Source: Natronococcus occultus SP4 (GTDB taxonomy: Archaea > Halobacteriota > Halobacteria > Halobacteriales > Natrialbaceae). From it: 64,000 nt of DNA. The stretch spans positions 1 through 64,000 of the forward strand of contig NC_019976.1 of the NCBI RefSeq assembly GCF_000328685.1, in the 5' to 3' direction. Positions 26,265 to 34,825 of the stretch are shown one piece after another. Every line of letters begins with the position of its first letter. Position 1 is the first letter of the stretch. Position numbers and translations under genes: made by a program. The notes beneath the pieces are model-generated. The model was not told where the DNA came from and searched no databases. It worked only from the letters and a program-made list of their open reading frames with translations.

Positions 26265-27149
26265 ATGCTCACAGTCTGGATTCGAACGCACCGTCTCGTT
26301 TCGTTTTTCCTTCTCACGTACGCAATCTCCTGGAGTCTCAACGGAATCGTGATCGCCCTGCAAATGGAGCCGTCGTGGACGCGCTGGATCCTCAGCGGGT
26401 TTCTCAGTGCGCTTGGACCCGCGATCGCTGCCGTGATCGTGGTTCACGTCAGTGACGACGATCTTCGAGCGTGGGCCCGTGGTATTGTTCACTGGCGCGT
26501 TCATCCGAAGTGGTACGTGGCCGCGATCGGTATTCCTGCTGCCATCGCGCTGAGTGCCGCAGCCATAGCCGCGGTACTCGGTAGCCCAATCGATTTCGGC
26601 GCGTTCTCACCGAATCTGCTCACGCTCGCGTTCGGGATTCTCCTGGGGACGTTCATCGGAGGTGGACAGGAAGAGATCGGCTGGCGTGGGTTCGCCCAGC
26701 CGGAACTCCAGCAGCGCTACAGTGGGCTCGTCGCGGCCGTCGTGATCGGCGTCCTCTGGGGTGGCTGGCACCTTCCATTGTTCTTCGATCCGACCGCTCC
26801 ACACGCCCAGTGGCCGCTCGCGTCGCAGCTTTCGTACTTCGTCGGCATCATCGGATTCTCGGTACTCCTGGCCTGGGTCTACAACGGCTCGGGTGGAAGT
26901 ATCCTGCTCGTCATGATCATGCATGGGAGCGAGAACGCCCTCGGTGCGCTCGTTCCACTCGACGTCGATCTCGTCATCGTAGACGGCGTCCCGGATTGGG
27001 GACTGCTCGTGTCACTCAACGTCTCCCACGTCGTAGTGACGTGGATGTTCGCACTGCTCGTCATCGTGGTCGTCGGAACCGGATTACGTGCCAGGAGACT
27101 GTCAGTGGCCGACACTACCGGGACAACACAGCAGGATGACCGAGTGTAA
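26265..27149 (+). CDS. CPBP-family intramembrane metalloprotease
   Basis: The 294-residue polytopic membrane protein carries the CPBP (Abi, Rce1-like) motifs: EEIGWRGFAQPELQ (paired Glu and Arg), GVLWGGWHLP (His) and HGSENALGAL (second His). These residues form the metal-dependent active site of type II CAAX prenyl endopeptidase-like enzymes. Eight or so hydrophobic segments are visible. In prokaryotes members are linked to bacteriocin self-immunity or peptide processing; no such gene is directly adjacent, the halocin-like gene being 11 kb away. Confidence 0.9.
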   Translation: MLTVWIRTHRLVSFFLLTYAISWSLNGIVIALQMEPSWTRWILSGFLSALGPAIAAVIVVHVSDDDLRAWARGIVHWRVHPKWYVAAIGIPAAIALSAAAIAAVLGSPIDFGAFSPNLLTLAFGILLGTFIGGGQEEIGWRGFAQPELQQRYSGLVAAVVIGVLWGGWHLPLFFDPTAPHAQWPLASQLSYFVGIIGFSVLLAWVYNGSGGSILLVMIMHGSENALGALVPLDVDLVIVDGVPDWGLLVSLNVSHVVVTWMFALLVIVVVGTGLRARRLSVADTTGTTQQDDRV

Positions 27150-27155
27150 GCGTCG

Positions 27156-27440
27156 CTACGGCCCCCACGTCGAGAAGATGCCATCCAACCAGTCGTAGGT
27201 GATCTGCTGTCCTCGCGTCCAGTTGTCCATCTGGACATGATCGTCGGAACCGTCCTCTTCGAGTGTTCGTCTTTCGATTGCTCGAGAACGTTCGGAGCGA
27301 AAGCGGAGTTCTCCAAGTATACCAACGCTAAACACGCTGGCGAGTACCAGGGTGAGGAGTGGCCCGACACGCTAGCGGGTCGGAAGGCGCACCGCGATCG
27401 TGACGAGGACTACAAGAAGTAGCGAACTCGAAATTAACCA
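27156..27440 (-). pseudogene. C-terminal fragment of a small membrane protein with an in-frame stop
   Basis: The minus strand reads SSSLLLVVLVTIAVRLPTR, a TAG, then RVGPLLTLVLASVFSVGILG, ELRFRSERSRAIERRTLEED and a stop at 27156-27158. Two hydrophobic helices and an acidic-basic tail look genuinely coding, but there is no start and one internal stop. The fragment ends at the left arm of a TTAACCAAC repeat, so the break may be connected to that element. Confidence 0.55.
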
Positions 27441-27477
27441 ACACTGGCCCGGTAGAGACCTCCCTCTCGTTGGTTAA
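27434..27477. repeat. TTAACCAAC inverted repeat, copy 3
   Basis: Arms TTAACCAAC (27434-27442) and GTTGGTTAA (27469-27477) with a 26-bp spacer, the longest of the four. A very short frame beginning ATGTTGG follows at about 27496, but no real gene. Confidence 0.8.
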
Positions 27478-27539
27478 GACGGTGGTGTTGCGTATGTTGG
27501 TTGGCGGTGGCAGATAACCACTACACAGAACTCACGTGA

Positions 27540-27935
27540 AGTACCACGAGCGCGGTGGCCCGTGGCTTCGCCGTGGTCTCTGGCATGAAGCCAGCGGAAC
27601 GACCGATGGCGAATGTAATTTCGCCCGCGCTCGTCTCTGGAGAGACTCGCGTGGAACCAGTAACACCCGAACACACCGGAAATGCCACCGCAACAGAGGT
27701 TGTCTGTTGCTGCCGTGGCGGGTGTATCCGTGGGCGTCCGCCCCTTCACGAGGGCGCGACACAGGCCCGGCGTCGTTCGAAAATCTCCGATTTTCGTGAT
27801 CACGAAAGACGAAGTCTTTCGGACGACACCGCGTCTTATCCCGAAGTGGGTGCGCGGATTTTGCGAGGCCGATAACGTGGATTCCAAACTGTAGTAGGGC
27901 GTCCCGATACTTAAAAACAGGGACGCAGCCGAGCG
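27540..27935. other. Unassigned mosaic region containing a double hairpin
   Basis: Several overlapping frames are open on both strands and none looks like a known protein. At 27778-27821 two hairpins sit back to back: CGAAAATC-TCC-GATTTTCG, TGATCA, CGAAAGAC-GAA-GTCTTTCG. The plus frame around 27640-27780 weakly resembles the variable tail of haloarchaeal TnpB proteins. I regard it as probable transposon debris. Confidence 0.3.
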
Positions 27936-28059
27936 GACGCGCTTCACCCCCGCTCACGGTGGGGCGGGGAACTCGCGCTGCTTTTCGTTTAGAGCGACGA
28001 CGTCCTCGAGTTGACGCACTGAGCTGGTGAGATTGGGGTTACTTTCTTGAGTGGGTCTT

Positions 28060-28270
28060 TTACGATTGCTCAAGAACTTCCGCGAAAGCGACATTCTCTC
28101 GAAGGTCGGTAACTTTAACCTTGACACGATCTCCCTGCTTCGTATCGGGAACGATGATCACGTATCCACGTTTGACACGGCAATGCCGTCGCCCTGTTCC
28201 CCGATGTCCTCGATTTCGAGGGTCCGTGTTTCACCTTCCGTGGCCGGCGGCTCAGGATGGGTGGGTTTAG
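28060..28270 (-). pseudogene. TRAM-domain protein, frameshifted C-terminal part
   Basis: One minus-strand frame gives EGETRTLEIEDIGEQGDGIA, a second continues GYVIIVPDTKQGDRVKVKVT, DLRENVAFAEVLEQ and stops at 28060-28062. Joined, they form a complete TRAM domain, an OB-fold RNA-binding module frequent in haloarchaea as stand-alone proteins. The shift is near 28183. The N-terminal zinc or linker part was not found upstream, where transposon-like DNA begins. Confidence 0.75.
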
Positions 28271-28399
28271 CTGTAATTGAGGGCGCTAAGCCCCCTTCCT
28301 CAGCAAGCGAAGCGAGCAGGGAGGGGATACAGCGCCCGCACGTCTTGTTTTCGTGTGAATCGGCATCCTTACTACCCCGACAGTCGAAGAGGGTAGTAA

Positions 28400-28640
28400 G
28401 ATGCTCACCACGCTTTCGGCGTTGTTCAAACGCGACAAAAAGCGTGCATCGTCGGTTGTGGCCGAGTGTCAATTCGGTAGGAGTGGGACACTCCGAACCG
28501 CCCGTAAAGGGAAATCGCCTGCGGAGTCTGGAACCGCTGTGGGGTCTGTTCCTGCACGTTCCGACGCAGAAACAGGAAGCCCCACCCTCAACAAGCGAGG
28601 GCTGGGTAAGCCCGAGCGCGGTAGGATGGGGTAGTTCACA
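28400..28640 (+). pseudogene. Probable IS200/IS605 TnpB C-terminal tail and right end
   Basis: The plus frame ends with AESGTAVGSVPARSDAETGSP, like the variable Ser/Thr/Val-rich tails of haloarchaeal TnpB proteins (a resemblance from memory). The last bases, CCCCACCCTCAACAAGCGAG onward, have right-end character. There is no upstream catalytic part. Confidence 0.4.
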
Positions 28641-29083
28641 ATTTCGCGCTGTCGAAGGTGAATTGACGAAAGTAGCTCCTTCCACTCAGAGCGACTTGGT
28701 AGCGTAGACTATACGCTGACAGGTACAATACTGCGGCTTCAGTCCGTGGCGGATGTCAATTCGCTTCAGACGAGTTGATCAACTCGACACTGCAAACGAC
28801 TGCAGCATGGTTACGTCGGTATGGCTCTATACTTCGACCGTCGCTACAGAGCGTTTACCCCAGATCGCGTCTGTGGCGATGTTTCTCCTCTCCCCCACTT
28901 CCCCTCCCCCCACTTCTCTCAAGAGTTGGGCGTTGCTGGTTGTTTCACTGTGGATAGAAAGTTTCCAGTTTGCGATACAACCCCTCCAGTCTCAGTACGA
29001 CTATCGTATCGCTGTTTCTGTGTGAGCGCCTGTGCTAGCTGGCTCCCGAGTTCGGTGGCCTGTAGTACCTGCGTATATCGCAC
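28641..29083. other. Gene-free stretch
   Basis: About 440 bp with pyrimidine-rich runs (CTCTCCCCCACTTCCCCTCC around 28890). No coding frame, repeat or RNA was recognised. Confidence 0.4.
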
Positions 29084-29698
29084 TCACTGCAGGTAATCGA
29101 GACCACCGCGGTACTCACGCTGCATAATTTCGCCTACGAATCGTCGGAGGGTGTCGACGAGTTCTGCTTCAGTGTCGTACGTTTCGATTCGTAGATCCCA
29201 CCGTACTTTCGCCGACCGAATCATGGCACTTGTCACATTGTCCTCATGAACGAAGACAAGCCGGTCACCGTGTGTTTCTGCGAGAGTGGCAAGGATGCTT
29301 CCAGCTTCCTCACCGACACCGAAATTATGCCCAAGAAATGGAACAATGAACGCGGTGGCGTTGCTACACCGGGTGTACTCGATACTCTGGGTTACTGCAT
29401 CCACATCATTTGTATCTACATCGACGTCGAGAGCCAGAAACGCGTTTACTCCGGGTGTCGTTCGAAGCTCCCCTTGTATTCGCCGCAAGAGTGCCTGTGC
29501 CTCGTCGATATCGGCTTTATTCCGGAAAAGCTTTCGAAGCGGTCCAGGAAGATCGTTGATATCAATCTCTTGGCGCACCTCTTCGCTCAGGACATAGTTG
29601 AGGTTGAACGACTTGTACGGCCCCATCAGATAGAACAGGAACCGGTCGTATTTGACGTCACCTAGCTGATCAGCGATTCGATTCCGCGTAATTTCCAT
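29084..29698 (-). CDS. DUF7509-like haloarchaeal protein
   Basis: From ATG 29698 the product is 204 residues. It begins MEITRNRIADQLGDVKYDRF and contains FYLMGPYKSF, TRCSNATAFIVPFLGHNFGV and DRLVFVHEDNVTSAMI, an alternating alpha/beta pattern resembling nucleotide- or TIR-like folds (a Gly/Pro segment after a strand near residue 25, and a VxPFxGxNxGV segment in the middle). I place it with the DUF7509 group from memory; function unknown. It is divergent from a wHTH gene 98 bp away, so the two may be a regulator-effector pair. Confidence 0.7.
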   Translation of the reverse strand: MEITRNRIADQLGDVKYDRFLFYLMGPYKSFNLNYVLSEEVRQEIDINDLPGPLRKLFRNKADIDEAQALLRRIQGELRTTPGVNAFLALDVDVDTNDVDAVTQSIEYTRCSNATAFIVPFLGHNFGVGEEAGSILATLAETHGDRLVFVHEDNVTSAMIRSAKVRWDLRIETYDTEAELVDTLRRFVGEIMQREYRGGLDYLQ

Positions 29699-29715
29699 GG
29701 AGTTTGCTCTTCTTC

Positions 29716-29733
29716 GAGAGTATATAAAAAGGA
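29716..29733 (-). promoter_or_regulatory. TATA box of the DUF7509-like gene
   Basis: On the minus strand CCTTTTTATATACTC lies about 25-30 bp before ATG 29698, as in leaderless archaeal genes. Confidence 0.6.
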
Positions 29734-29796
29734 GCATTTTCGGGAAGTCCTGGCTTGATAACGACTAAGGCTCTTCCGCTCGTCTTTCGAAGCAAG

Positions 29797-30207
29797 ATGG
29801 CTACGAATTCTCGCGCTGCTAATGGGGACTTCCCAGATGATCCGGAGGAGTTGTTGCCCGACGACAGTATCCTCTCTCTGGATGAATACCTCGAGATGCA
29901 TGCTGCCGTTGGTCAGCGGACCCGGTACGAAATCCTCTACCGACTCGTTCACAGTGGGGAGATGAGTCCAAAGGAGCTTGAGGAGGCGATGCAGATCGAC
30001 GATAGTACCCTTCATTACCATCTCAACAAACTTCTCGATGTGAGCCTCGTCGAGAAGCGACAACGCACCGAACGAGGACAGGACGGGTTGTACACCTACT
30101 ATCGGGCGACGGTCTTCGGAGAGGTCACACTTACAGAAGGCGTAGACGAACTGATCCGCGGCGAACAGGCGTTCGGAGAGATGTACGACAGTTCAGTTGA
30201 GGAATGA
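29797..30207 (+). CDS. ArsR-like winged-helix regulator
   Basis: From ATG 29797 the product is 136 residues. After an acidic N-terminus comes a winged helix: GQRTRYEILYRLVHSGEMSP, KELEEAMQIDDSTLHYHLNK (recognition helix) and a wing VEKRQRTERGQDGLYTYYRA. The C-terminal GVDELIRGEQAFGEMYDS is a short dimerisation helix. It is an ArsR/TrmB-like regulator typical of haloarchaea and probably controls the divergent DUF7509-like gene. Confidence 0.85.
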   Translation: MATNSRAANGDFPDDPEELLPDDSILSLDEYLEMHAAVGQRTRYEILYRLVHSGEMSPKELEEAMQIDDSTLHYHLNKLLDVSLVEKRQRTERGQDGLYTYYRATVFGEVTLTEGVDELIRGEQAFGEMYDSSVEE

Positions 30208-30273
30208 CCTTTTGGATTAACGTCTTCTGCGGTCTGAGGGCCGTGGTATTGCGCCTTCTCTGCGTTTGAGCTA

Positions 30274-30293
30274 CCCACGACTAAAGTCGTGGG
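30274..30293. repeat. IS200/IS605-type right-end hairpin remnant
   Basis: CCCACGAC-TAAA-GTCGTGGG, followed by ATTCAGCGTGG, is the hairpin I know from the right end of haloarchaeal IS200/IS605 elements. No intact transposase gene accompanies it. Confidence 0.6.
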
Positions 30294-30294
30294 A

Positions 30295-30327
<33 letters not shown>

Positions 30328-30360
30328 CTGTCTTTTCTGTAAAAACCCATCGGTAGGTTC

Positions 30361-30420
30361 GCAATCCTACGTAACACAGCGATTGAGGTATACCGACCAG
30401 ATTAGTCGAGCAATCGTTCC
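30361..30420. repeat. Dispersed short repeat, shared with 52479-52530
   Basis: CAATCCTACGT...GATTGAGGTATACCGACCAG and ATTAGTCGAGCAATCGTTCC here match CAATCCTATGTATTGAGGTG and ATTAGTCGAGCGATCGTTCC at 52479-52530. The shared block looks like one end of a transposable element. Confidence 0.65.
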
Positions 30421-30538
30421 GTACAGGGTGTACACCTATCAATGCGAACACCATGTGGTAGAATAGCATTTAGTATTACAGGTGTCATATCATACATTAA
30501 ATTAATTTATACATTCTCGGCGAATAGGCTGAGGTGGT

Positions 30539-30862
30539 ATGGTCGGGCAAACCATTATTGACCGTCTCGAGAAAGAGGTCGATGTTCTCAATCGGAATTT
30601 AGAGGTCTTCGTCCTCGTCTGGCAGGCCGAACCGATTGGCATCGTCGAATTATCTACCCGGACTGATCTCCCGCATCACAAGGTTCGATACTCACTTCGC
30701 GTTCTCGAGGAAGAGGAACTCATTGAACCGTGTTCAGCAGGGGCAACGACGACAGACCACGCCCACCAGTTCGTCGAGACAGTAAACGATGAACTGGCGA
30801 CTGTAATCGACGCATTGGATGATATGAAAATTTCCGAATCGGAGAAGCTACAATTGGTATGA
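30539..30862 (+). CDS. Winged-helix protein translationally coupled to TyrRS
   Basis: The 107-residue protein starts at ATG 30539 after a GAGGTGG ribosome-binding site. It has a helix-turn-helix layout: NLEVFVLVWQAEPIGIVELS, DLPHHKVRYSLRVLEEEELI, then an acidic helical tail. Its stop overlaps the tyrS start (ATGA), so the two are made from one message. Genes of this type are common in haloarchaea as small DNA-binding proteins; a regulatory link to the TyrRS is inferred from coupling alone. Confidence 0.8.
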   Translation: MVGQTIIDRLEKEVDVLNRNLEVFVLVWQAEPIGIVELSTRTDLPHHKVRYSLRVLEEEELIEPCSAGATTTDHAHQFVETVNDELATVIDALDDMKISESEKLQLV

Positions 30863-31842
30863 ATACCTACGAGTTACTCACCCGGAACACTGAGGAAGTC
30901 GTTACCGAGCAGGAGGTGCGTGACCTCGCTGATAATCCGGTAGACAAACGAGTCTACGTCGGCTACGAACCGTCCGGTGTCCTCCACCTCGGCCACCTTC
31001 TAACGGCGAACAAACTCATTGACGCGCAGGAAGCGGGGATGGATGTTGTCGTCCTGCTGGCGGACGTTCACGCACATCTCAACGGGAAGGGCAGTTTCGA
31101 GGAAATTCACGAGACAGCGGAGCGAATGAAGGCACAGTTCGCCGCGTACGGCCTCGACGAGGAGAAGACCGAATACGTCTACGGGTCCGACTTCCAACTC
31201 GAAGCGTACTACTCACTCGATCTGCACGAACTCGGTGTCTCGACGACGCTCAACCGTGCCCAGCGAGCGGTCGCCGAACTCCAAAGCGGCGACACCGCAA
31301 CGGTGAGCCACACGGTATATCCCTTGATGCAGGTCCTCGATTTCGAGTTCCTCGGTATCGATCTTGCTGTCGGTGGCACCGATCAACGGAAGGTGCATAT
31401 GCTCGCCCGGGAGAAATTGCCAGAGTTGGGATACGAGACGCGACCGTGTCTGCACACGCCCATCCTCTCCGATCTCGAAACCGGCGAGGGGAAAATGTCC
31501 TCGAGTGAGGGAGCGACGATCTCGATGGAGGACTCGGCTGCGGACCTCGAGCGAAAGATCGAGTCGGCGTTTTGTCCCCCGACCCGTGATCCCGAGGGTG
31601 ATCGCGAGAATCCCGTTCTCCAATTGTTCGAGTACTACGTGTTTCCGAGATTTGAGTCAGTGACCGTCCGACGACCCGAGAAGTACGGTGGAAATCAGAC
31701 CTACGACTACTACGATGACCTTGCAGCGGCGCTCGAGTCCGGAGAGCTGCACCCGGCAGATGCGAAAGAGGCAGTAGCCGGATATCTCGATGAGTTGATC
31801 GCTCCCGGACGGGAAAAGCTCCGGGAACTGACGAGCGAATAA
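30859..31842 (+). CDS. tyrS: Tyrosyl-tRNA synthetase
   Basis: The 327-residue class I synthetase has the HIGH-type motif GYEPSGVLHLGHLLTANKL (about residues 35-53), the Tyr-binding segment YPLMQVLDFEFLGIDLAVGG with the Tyr, Gln and Asp expected in archaeal enzymes, QRKVHMLARE, and the KMSKS-type motif EGKMSSSEG (about 212-220). Length is near the archaeal norm. It attaches tyrosine to tRNA-Tyr in the cytoplasm. An essential chromosomal tyrS would not usually sit among transposon debris behind a wHTH gene, so this may be a second copy; the rest of the genome would tell. Confidence 0.95.
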   Translation: MNTYELLTRNTEEVVTEQEVRDLADNPVDKRVYVGYEPSGVLHLGHLLTANKLIDAQEAGMDVVVLLADVHAHLNGKGSFEEIHETAERMKAQFAAYGLDEEKTEYVYGSDFQLEAYYSLDLHELGVSTTLNRAQRAVAELQSGDTATVSHTVYPLMQVLDFEFLGIDLAVGGTDQRKVHMLAREKLPELGYETRPCLHTPILSDLETGEGKMSSSEGATISMEDSAADLERKIESAFCPPTRDPEGDRENPVLQLFEYYVFPRFESVTVRRPEKYGGNQTYDYYDDLAAALESGELHPADAKEAVAGYLDELIAPGREKLRELTSE

Positions 31843-31862
31843 GTCGAAGCCGGTCAATCCGC

Positions 31863-31980
31863 CTCTCCATGTAACGGTATCCAGAAAAGCCCCTGTCTCC
31901 AGTAAAGCGGTGACACCAACCGTCTTTCTCTTGTAACTCTCTATGTTGTGTGTTATGATTTCAGGCAAGCGTCTGAGTTC
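31863..31980. repeat. Dispersed repeat family B, copy 1
   Basis: CTCCATGTAACGGTATCCAG, AAAAGCCCCTGTCTCC, GTAAAGCGGTGACACCAACC and GCGTCTGAGTT recur with about 80-85 percent identity by eye at 36528-36645. No open frame is shared. It could be a MITE or a remnant. The remaining DNA 31981-32315 holds no recognised gene. Confidence 0.75.
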
Positions 31981-32315
31981 AAACCCCGCCGTTCTCTATC
32001 GGTCGGTCTCAAGTATCCTGTGGAGACCACACTGGATTTGTTAGTAACCCTTGATAAACTTCGATAGACTGTATTGCTCCAGAATTATCGATACACGTTT
32101 TGGAGAATGTTCTCGTACATCGAGAACAGGTCCTAACTCGGACTTTCCCACTTTCTTTTTTGCTCTCAAAATATTTCGAATCTGCATGGCCAAAAAATAG
32201 CACCTGATGGACATTTTCTATACCTCGCTATGAAGTCGTGATAATAGTACTGATTAGAAGTTCTACCTGTGAGGTTGCTGTTCCACTCTCATCGATACGT
32301 GACCATCATTGCATA

Positions 32316-32936
32316 CTACTGCCTTGTACCTCCATTCGCGACGAGAAACAGCGCAATGATGATACCACTAAGAAATTCTCCAGAGATCGGAATCAACCCA
32401 AGTGTGACGGCCAGTAACAGTATCGCGCTGAGGCCAGCGGACCCTAAATACCAGTTGTCGACCGCTTGTATGTCAAAGGCCATTGTATCAGAACTAGACC
32501 GAGCATCGTTCTCTTCGTTAGGAGAGAGCTCAAGATACGGTGCAAAGACATTCAGCTGTGTGGTTGGCTCAACGAGCCCTTTGGTCGAATCGTACCGGAT
32601 AACTCCTGCTTCGTCGAGCTTTGGGAGATGTGACTGATAGAGTGGGATGTAGATACGCTGGTATTGCGCCTGCGTTACGTCCTCAACAGATGTTTCGTGT
32701 TCCAGTGCTGCAATGTGTTTGGCAAGCTTCGGTAGTCCAACCTGGTCTCCTGTTTCGAGAAGATACCGGATTGCTTCTCGCCGACGAGTTGTGTTCAGTA
32801 GATGAAATATTTTATTTCTAGATAATGCTTGGGACTCCGAGCAAGGATTCAAATGCGCGTTTTCCTCGCTTTGGAGGGAGTGATCTGTTTCTGGGCTCAT
32901 TTCTATTACTCGCCAATTAGATCTTGTCTGAGTCAT
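32316..32936 (-). CDS. DUF7344-like winged-helix protein with C-terminal membrane helices
   Basis: The 206-residue protein (ATG 32936; ATG 32900 is possible) has SRNKIFHLLNTTRRREAIRY followed by HETSVEDVTQAQYQRIYIPL and LYQSHLPKLDEAGVIRYDST, the signature of the haloarchaeal DUF7344 winged helix. Two hydrophobic segments at the C-terminus (GSAGLSAILLLAVTLGLIP and LSGIIIALFLVAN) would tether the regulator to the membrane. Such one-component sensors are frequent in this group; target unknown. Confidence 0.85.
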   Translation of the reverse strand: MTQTRSNWRVIEMSPETDHSLQSEENAHLNPCSESQALSRNKIFHLLNTTRRREAIRYLLETGDQVGLPKLAKHIAALEHETSVEDVTQAQYQRIYIPLYQSHLPKLDEAGVIRYDSTKGLVEPTTQLNVFAPYLELSPNEENDARSSSDTMAFDIQAVDNWYLGSAGLSAILLLAVTLGLIPISGEFLSGIIIALFLVANGGTRQ

Positions 32937-33130
32937 TACACCATGGTCAAATAAACCATTCTATAGGTTTTGAGGAACATACTAACAGTATCTGCCTCAC
33001 TCTTTACTATTATCGTCTGATTACGTGTATATCTCGTGTGCTAGACCGATCTGTTCTTCATACAGCTAAGATACTGTTACTACAAAAGTACAAAAAGGTC
33101 TATGTACTGTAACGTACAACCCATTGAACT

Positions 33131-34213
33131 ATGGTACGAATACAGCGTGGCATGGTAGTGATTGCAACCGTGTTTCTTGCTATTGGCATGCTCGTTTCGA
33201 TGGGTGCTGGTGCCGGTGCAGCAGAACCAACTGCTGACGACATCGAGGACGCGATCGATGATATCGAGTCCTACGAGTATGAGACTGAGATGAGTTCCTC
33301 GAGTACGGTTGTTGAGGACAGTGAAGAACAAGAGACACAGTCGGAAGGTAATGGCAGTGGTGCAGTCAACGTCACCGCTGGGGAAATGAACCAAGCGATA
33401 ACCACTGAGGCCACTGGTGACGAAGAACTCGAAGAGGGACCGGTCGAGATTGAGGTGTACCTCACTGACGGAACGTACTATATGGGTACCACGGAGTCGG
33501 GAGAAGAGACAGAATGGCTCCAGCTAGATGCACCGGAAAGTGAGGGTGTTGCTGAGGATCCACTGACCCAGTACAAGTCCTTGCTTGACGCTTCCGACGT
33601 AGAGGCAGTTGGTGAAGAAGAAGTTGATGGGACTGACACGTACGTTCTTGAACTCGACGTTGATACAGAGGCATACATGGAGACGATGATGGGTGAACTC
33701 GGGAACGATGGACTCAACGGTGCAAACGGAGATCTTGACGCAGCAAACGGTGACAATACCACTGACGCAGCGGTCGACGATGAGATGTCTGAAGAGCTTG
33801 TGAGCCCAGATCAGGAGATGACGGTCACGATGTGGGTCGACTGTGAGACAGACCTACCGGTCAAAACTGAGCTTACTACTGAGACCTTCATGGAGGATCT
33901 CGGAGCGGACGATGACGACAACGCGAGTGAAGACATGAATACGATCGAGAGTATCGAAACCACAGCCACTGAAACGACGTACTTCGAAGCGTACAACGAG
34001 CCGGTTGACATCGAACTCCCCAAGGACGCCGAAGATGCACAGACCCTCGAAGAGCAACTTGAGGACTTCGAAGCGGAGTTCGATGACGACGAAGCCTTCG
34101 ACGTTGACGAAGACGAACTCAACGAAGATGGTGAGTTTGACGTCGACGAGGACGAACTCGCTGATCACGACGCTGACGAGCTAGACGAGGACGACACTAA
34201 CGACGACTGCTGA
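33131..34213 (+). CDS. Secreted, very acidic LolA/LppX-like protein (DUF6612-like)
   Basis: The 360-residue protein begins with a Sec-type signal peptide (GMVVIATVFLAIGMLVSMGA). The mature part starts DDIEDAIDDIESYEYETEMS, has VEIEVYLTDGTYYMGTTESG, TYVLELDVDTEAYMETMM and MTVTMWVDCETDLPVKTE, the strand pattern of LolA/LppX-type lipid-carrier folds seen in DUF6612. The tail is a run of Asp/Glu with the repeat FDVDEDEL (about residues 325-355) and a last-residue Cys. No lipobox is present. Function unknown; the tail suits a surface protein in high salt. Confidence 0.78.
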   Translation: MVRIQRGMVVIATVFLAIGMLVSMGAGAGAAEPTADDIEDAIDDIESYEYETEMSSSSTVVEDSEEQETQSEGNGSGAVNVTAGEMNQAITTEATGDEELEEGPVEIEVYLTDGTYYMGTTESGEETEWLQLDAPESEGVAEDPLTQYKSLLDASDVEAVGEEEVDGTDTYVLELDVDTEAYMETMMGELGNDGLNGANGDLDAANGDNTTDAAVDDEMSEELVSPDQEMTVTMWVDCETDLPVKTELTTETFMEDLGADDDDNASEDMNTIESIETTATETTYFEAYNEPVDIELPKDAEDAQTLEEQLEDFEAEFDDDEAFDVDEDELNEDGEFDVDEDELADHDADELDEDDTNDDC

Positions 34214-34568
34214 CCGAGATCGAAGATTCAGTTGAGCGGCTAAACTCGACTTCTTGTTTTTCCGAAGTAACTGTTGAGAGTTACGCCTATATTGGTGGTT
34301 CCGGAACTGTGAGACGACTTTCGACTACTATGCCAGAAACGTAATTACGTATGGCAATCGTCTGTTGCATGCTTGAGTTTTCTTACTCAAGCAATCGGGA
34401 TAGTACGGGCCTGCACCCGGGCCGAAGCCGAAGTCGGCCTCCCGTTTCCCCCACACCCACTTGCCGATCAGAGTTCTAAAGGCGGCTTTGATCGGTCGGT
34501 TGCGATCGTCTCGAATCGACACTATCGCGGTAGCCGACAGATGGATAACTGTGTTGTGTACAGGTCAT
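34214..34568. other. Gene-free stretch with a hairpin
   Basis: GCTTGAGTTTTCTTACTCAAGC at about 34371-34392 forms a hairpin with 8-bp arms. The sequence around 34420-34510 looks like decayed coding DNA, but no protein was recognised. Confidence 0.35.
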
Positions 34569-34808
34569 CTACGTGTCAATTAAATCGAAGCCAGTTCCGC
34601 CGCAGTTAGGACATGAATCCCAGTTCAGGGGAGTGGAATCAGCGTCGCTCACCGCTTGCAAAACAAATCCACAGCTCTGGCATTCACTAAAGATGTCCAA
34701 GTAAGAATGGATACGGCATCCATTAGCATCCTCTTTATCCCACGAGAATTTGGTAATGGGAAGAGAGAACAGTGTTCCATTCGCTTCTACAGGTAACGCA
34801 AACCCATC
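34569..34808 (-). pseudogene. Small zinc-ribbon-like protein, start lost or frameshifted
   Basis: A minus-strand frame of about 80 codons with clear coding character reads GTLFSLPITKFSWDKEDANG, then SYLDIFSECQSCGFVLQAVS, DADSTPLNWDSCPNCGGTGF and DLIDT before the TAG at 34569-34571. Two CxxC pairs 23 residues apart suggest a zinc ribbon. The frame has no ATG, GTG or TTG; an ATG sits one frame away at about 34809, so a 1-base shift or an unusual start is likely. It lies directly behind the HEPN-like gene in the same direction. Confidence 0.55.
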
Positions 34809-34825
34809 TCAAAGGGCAGTTTAAT

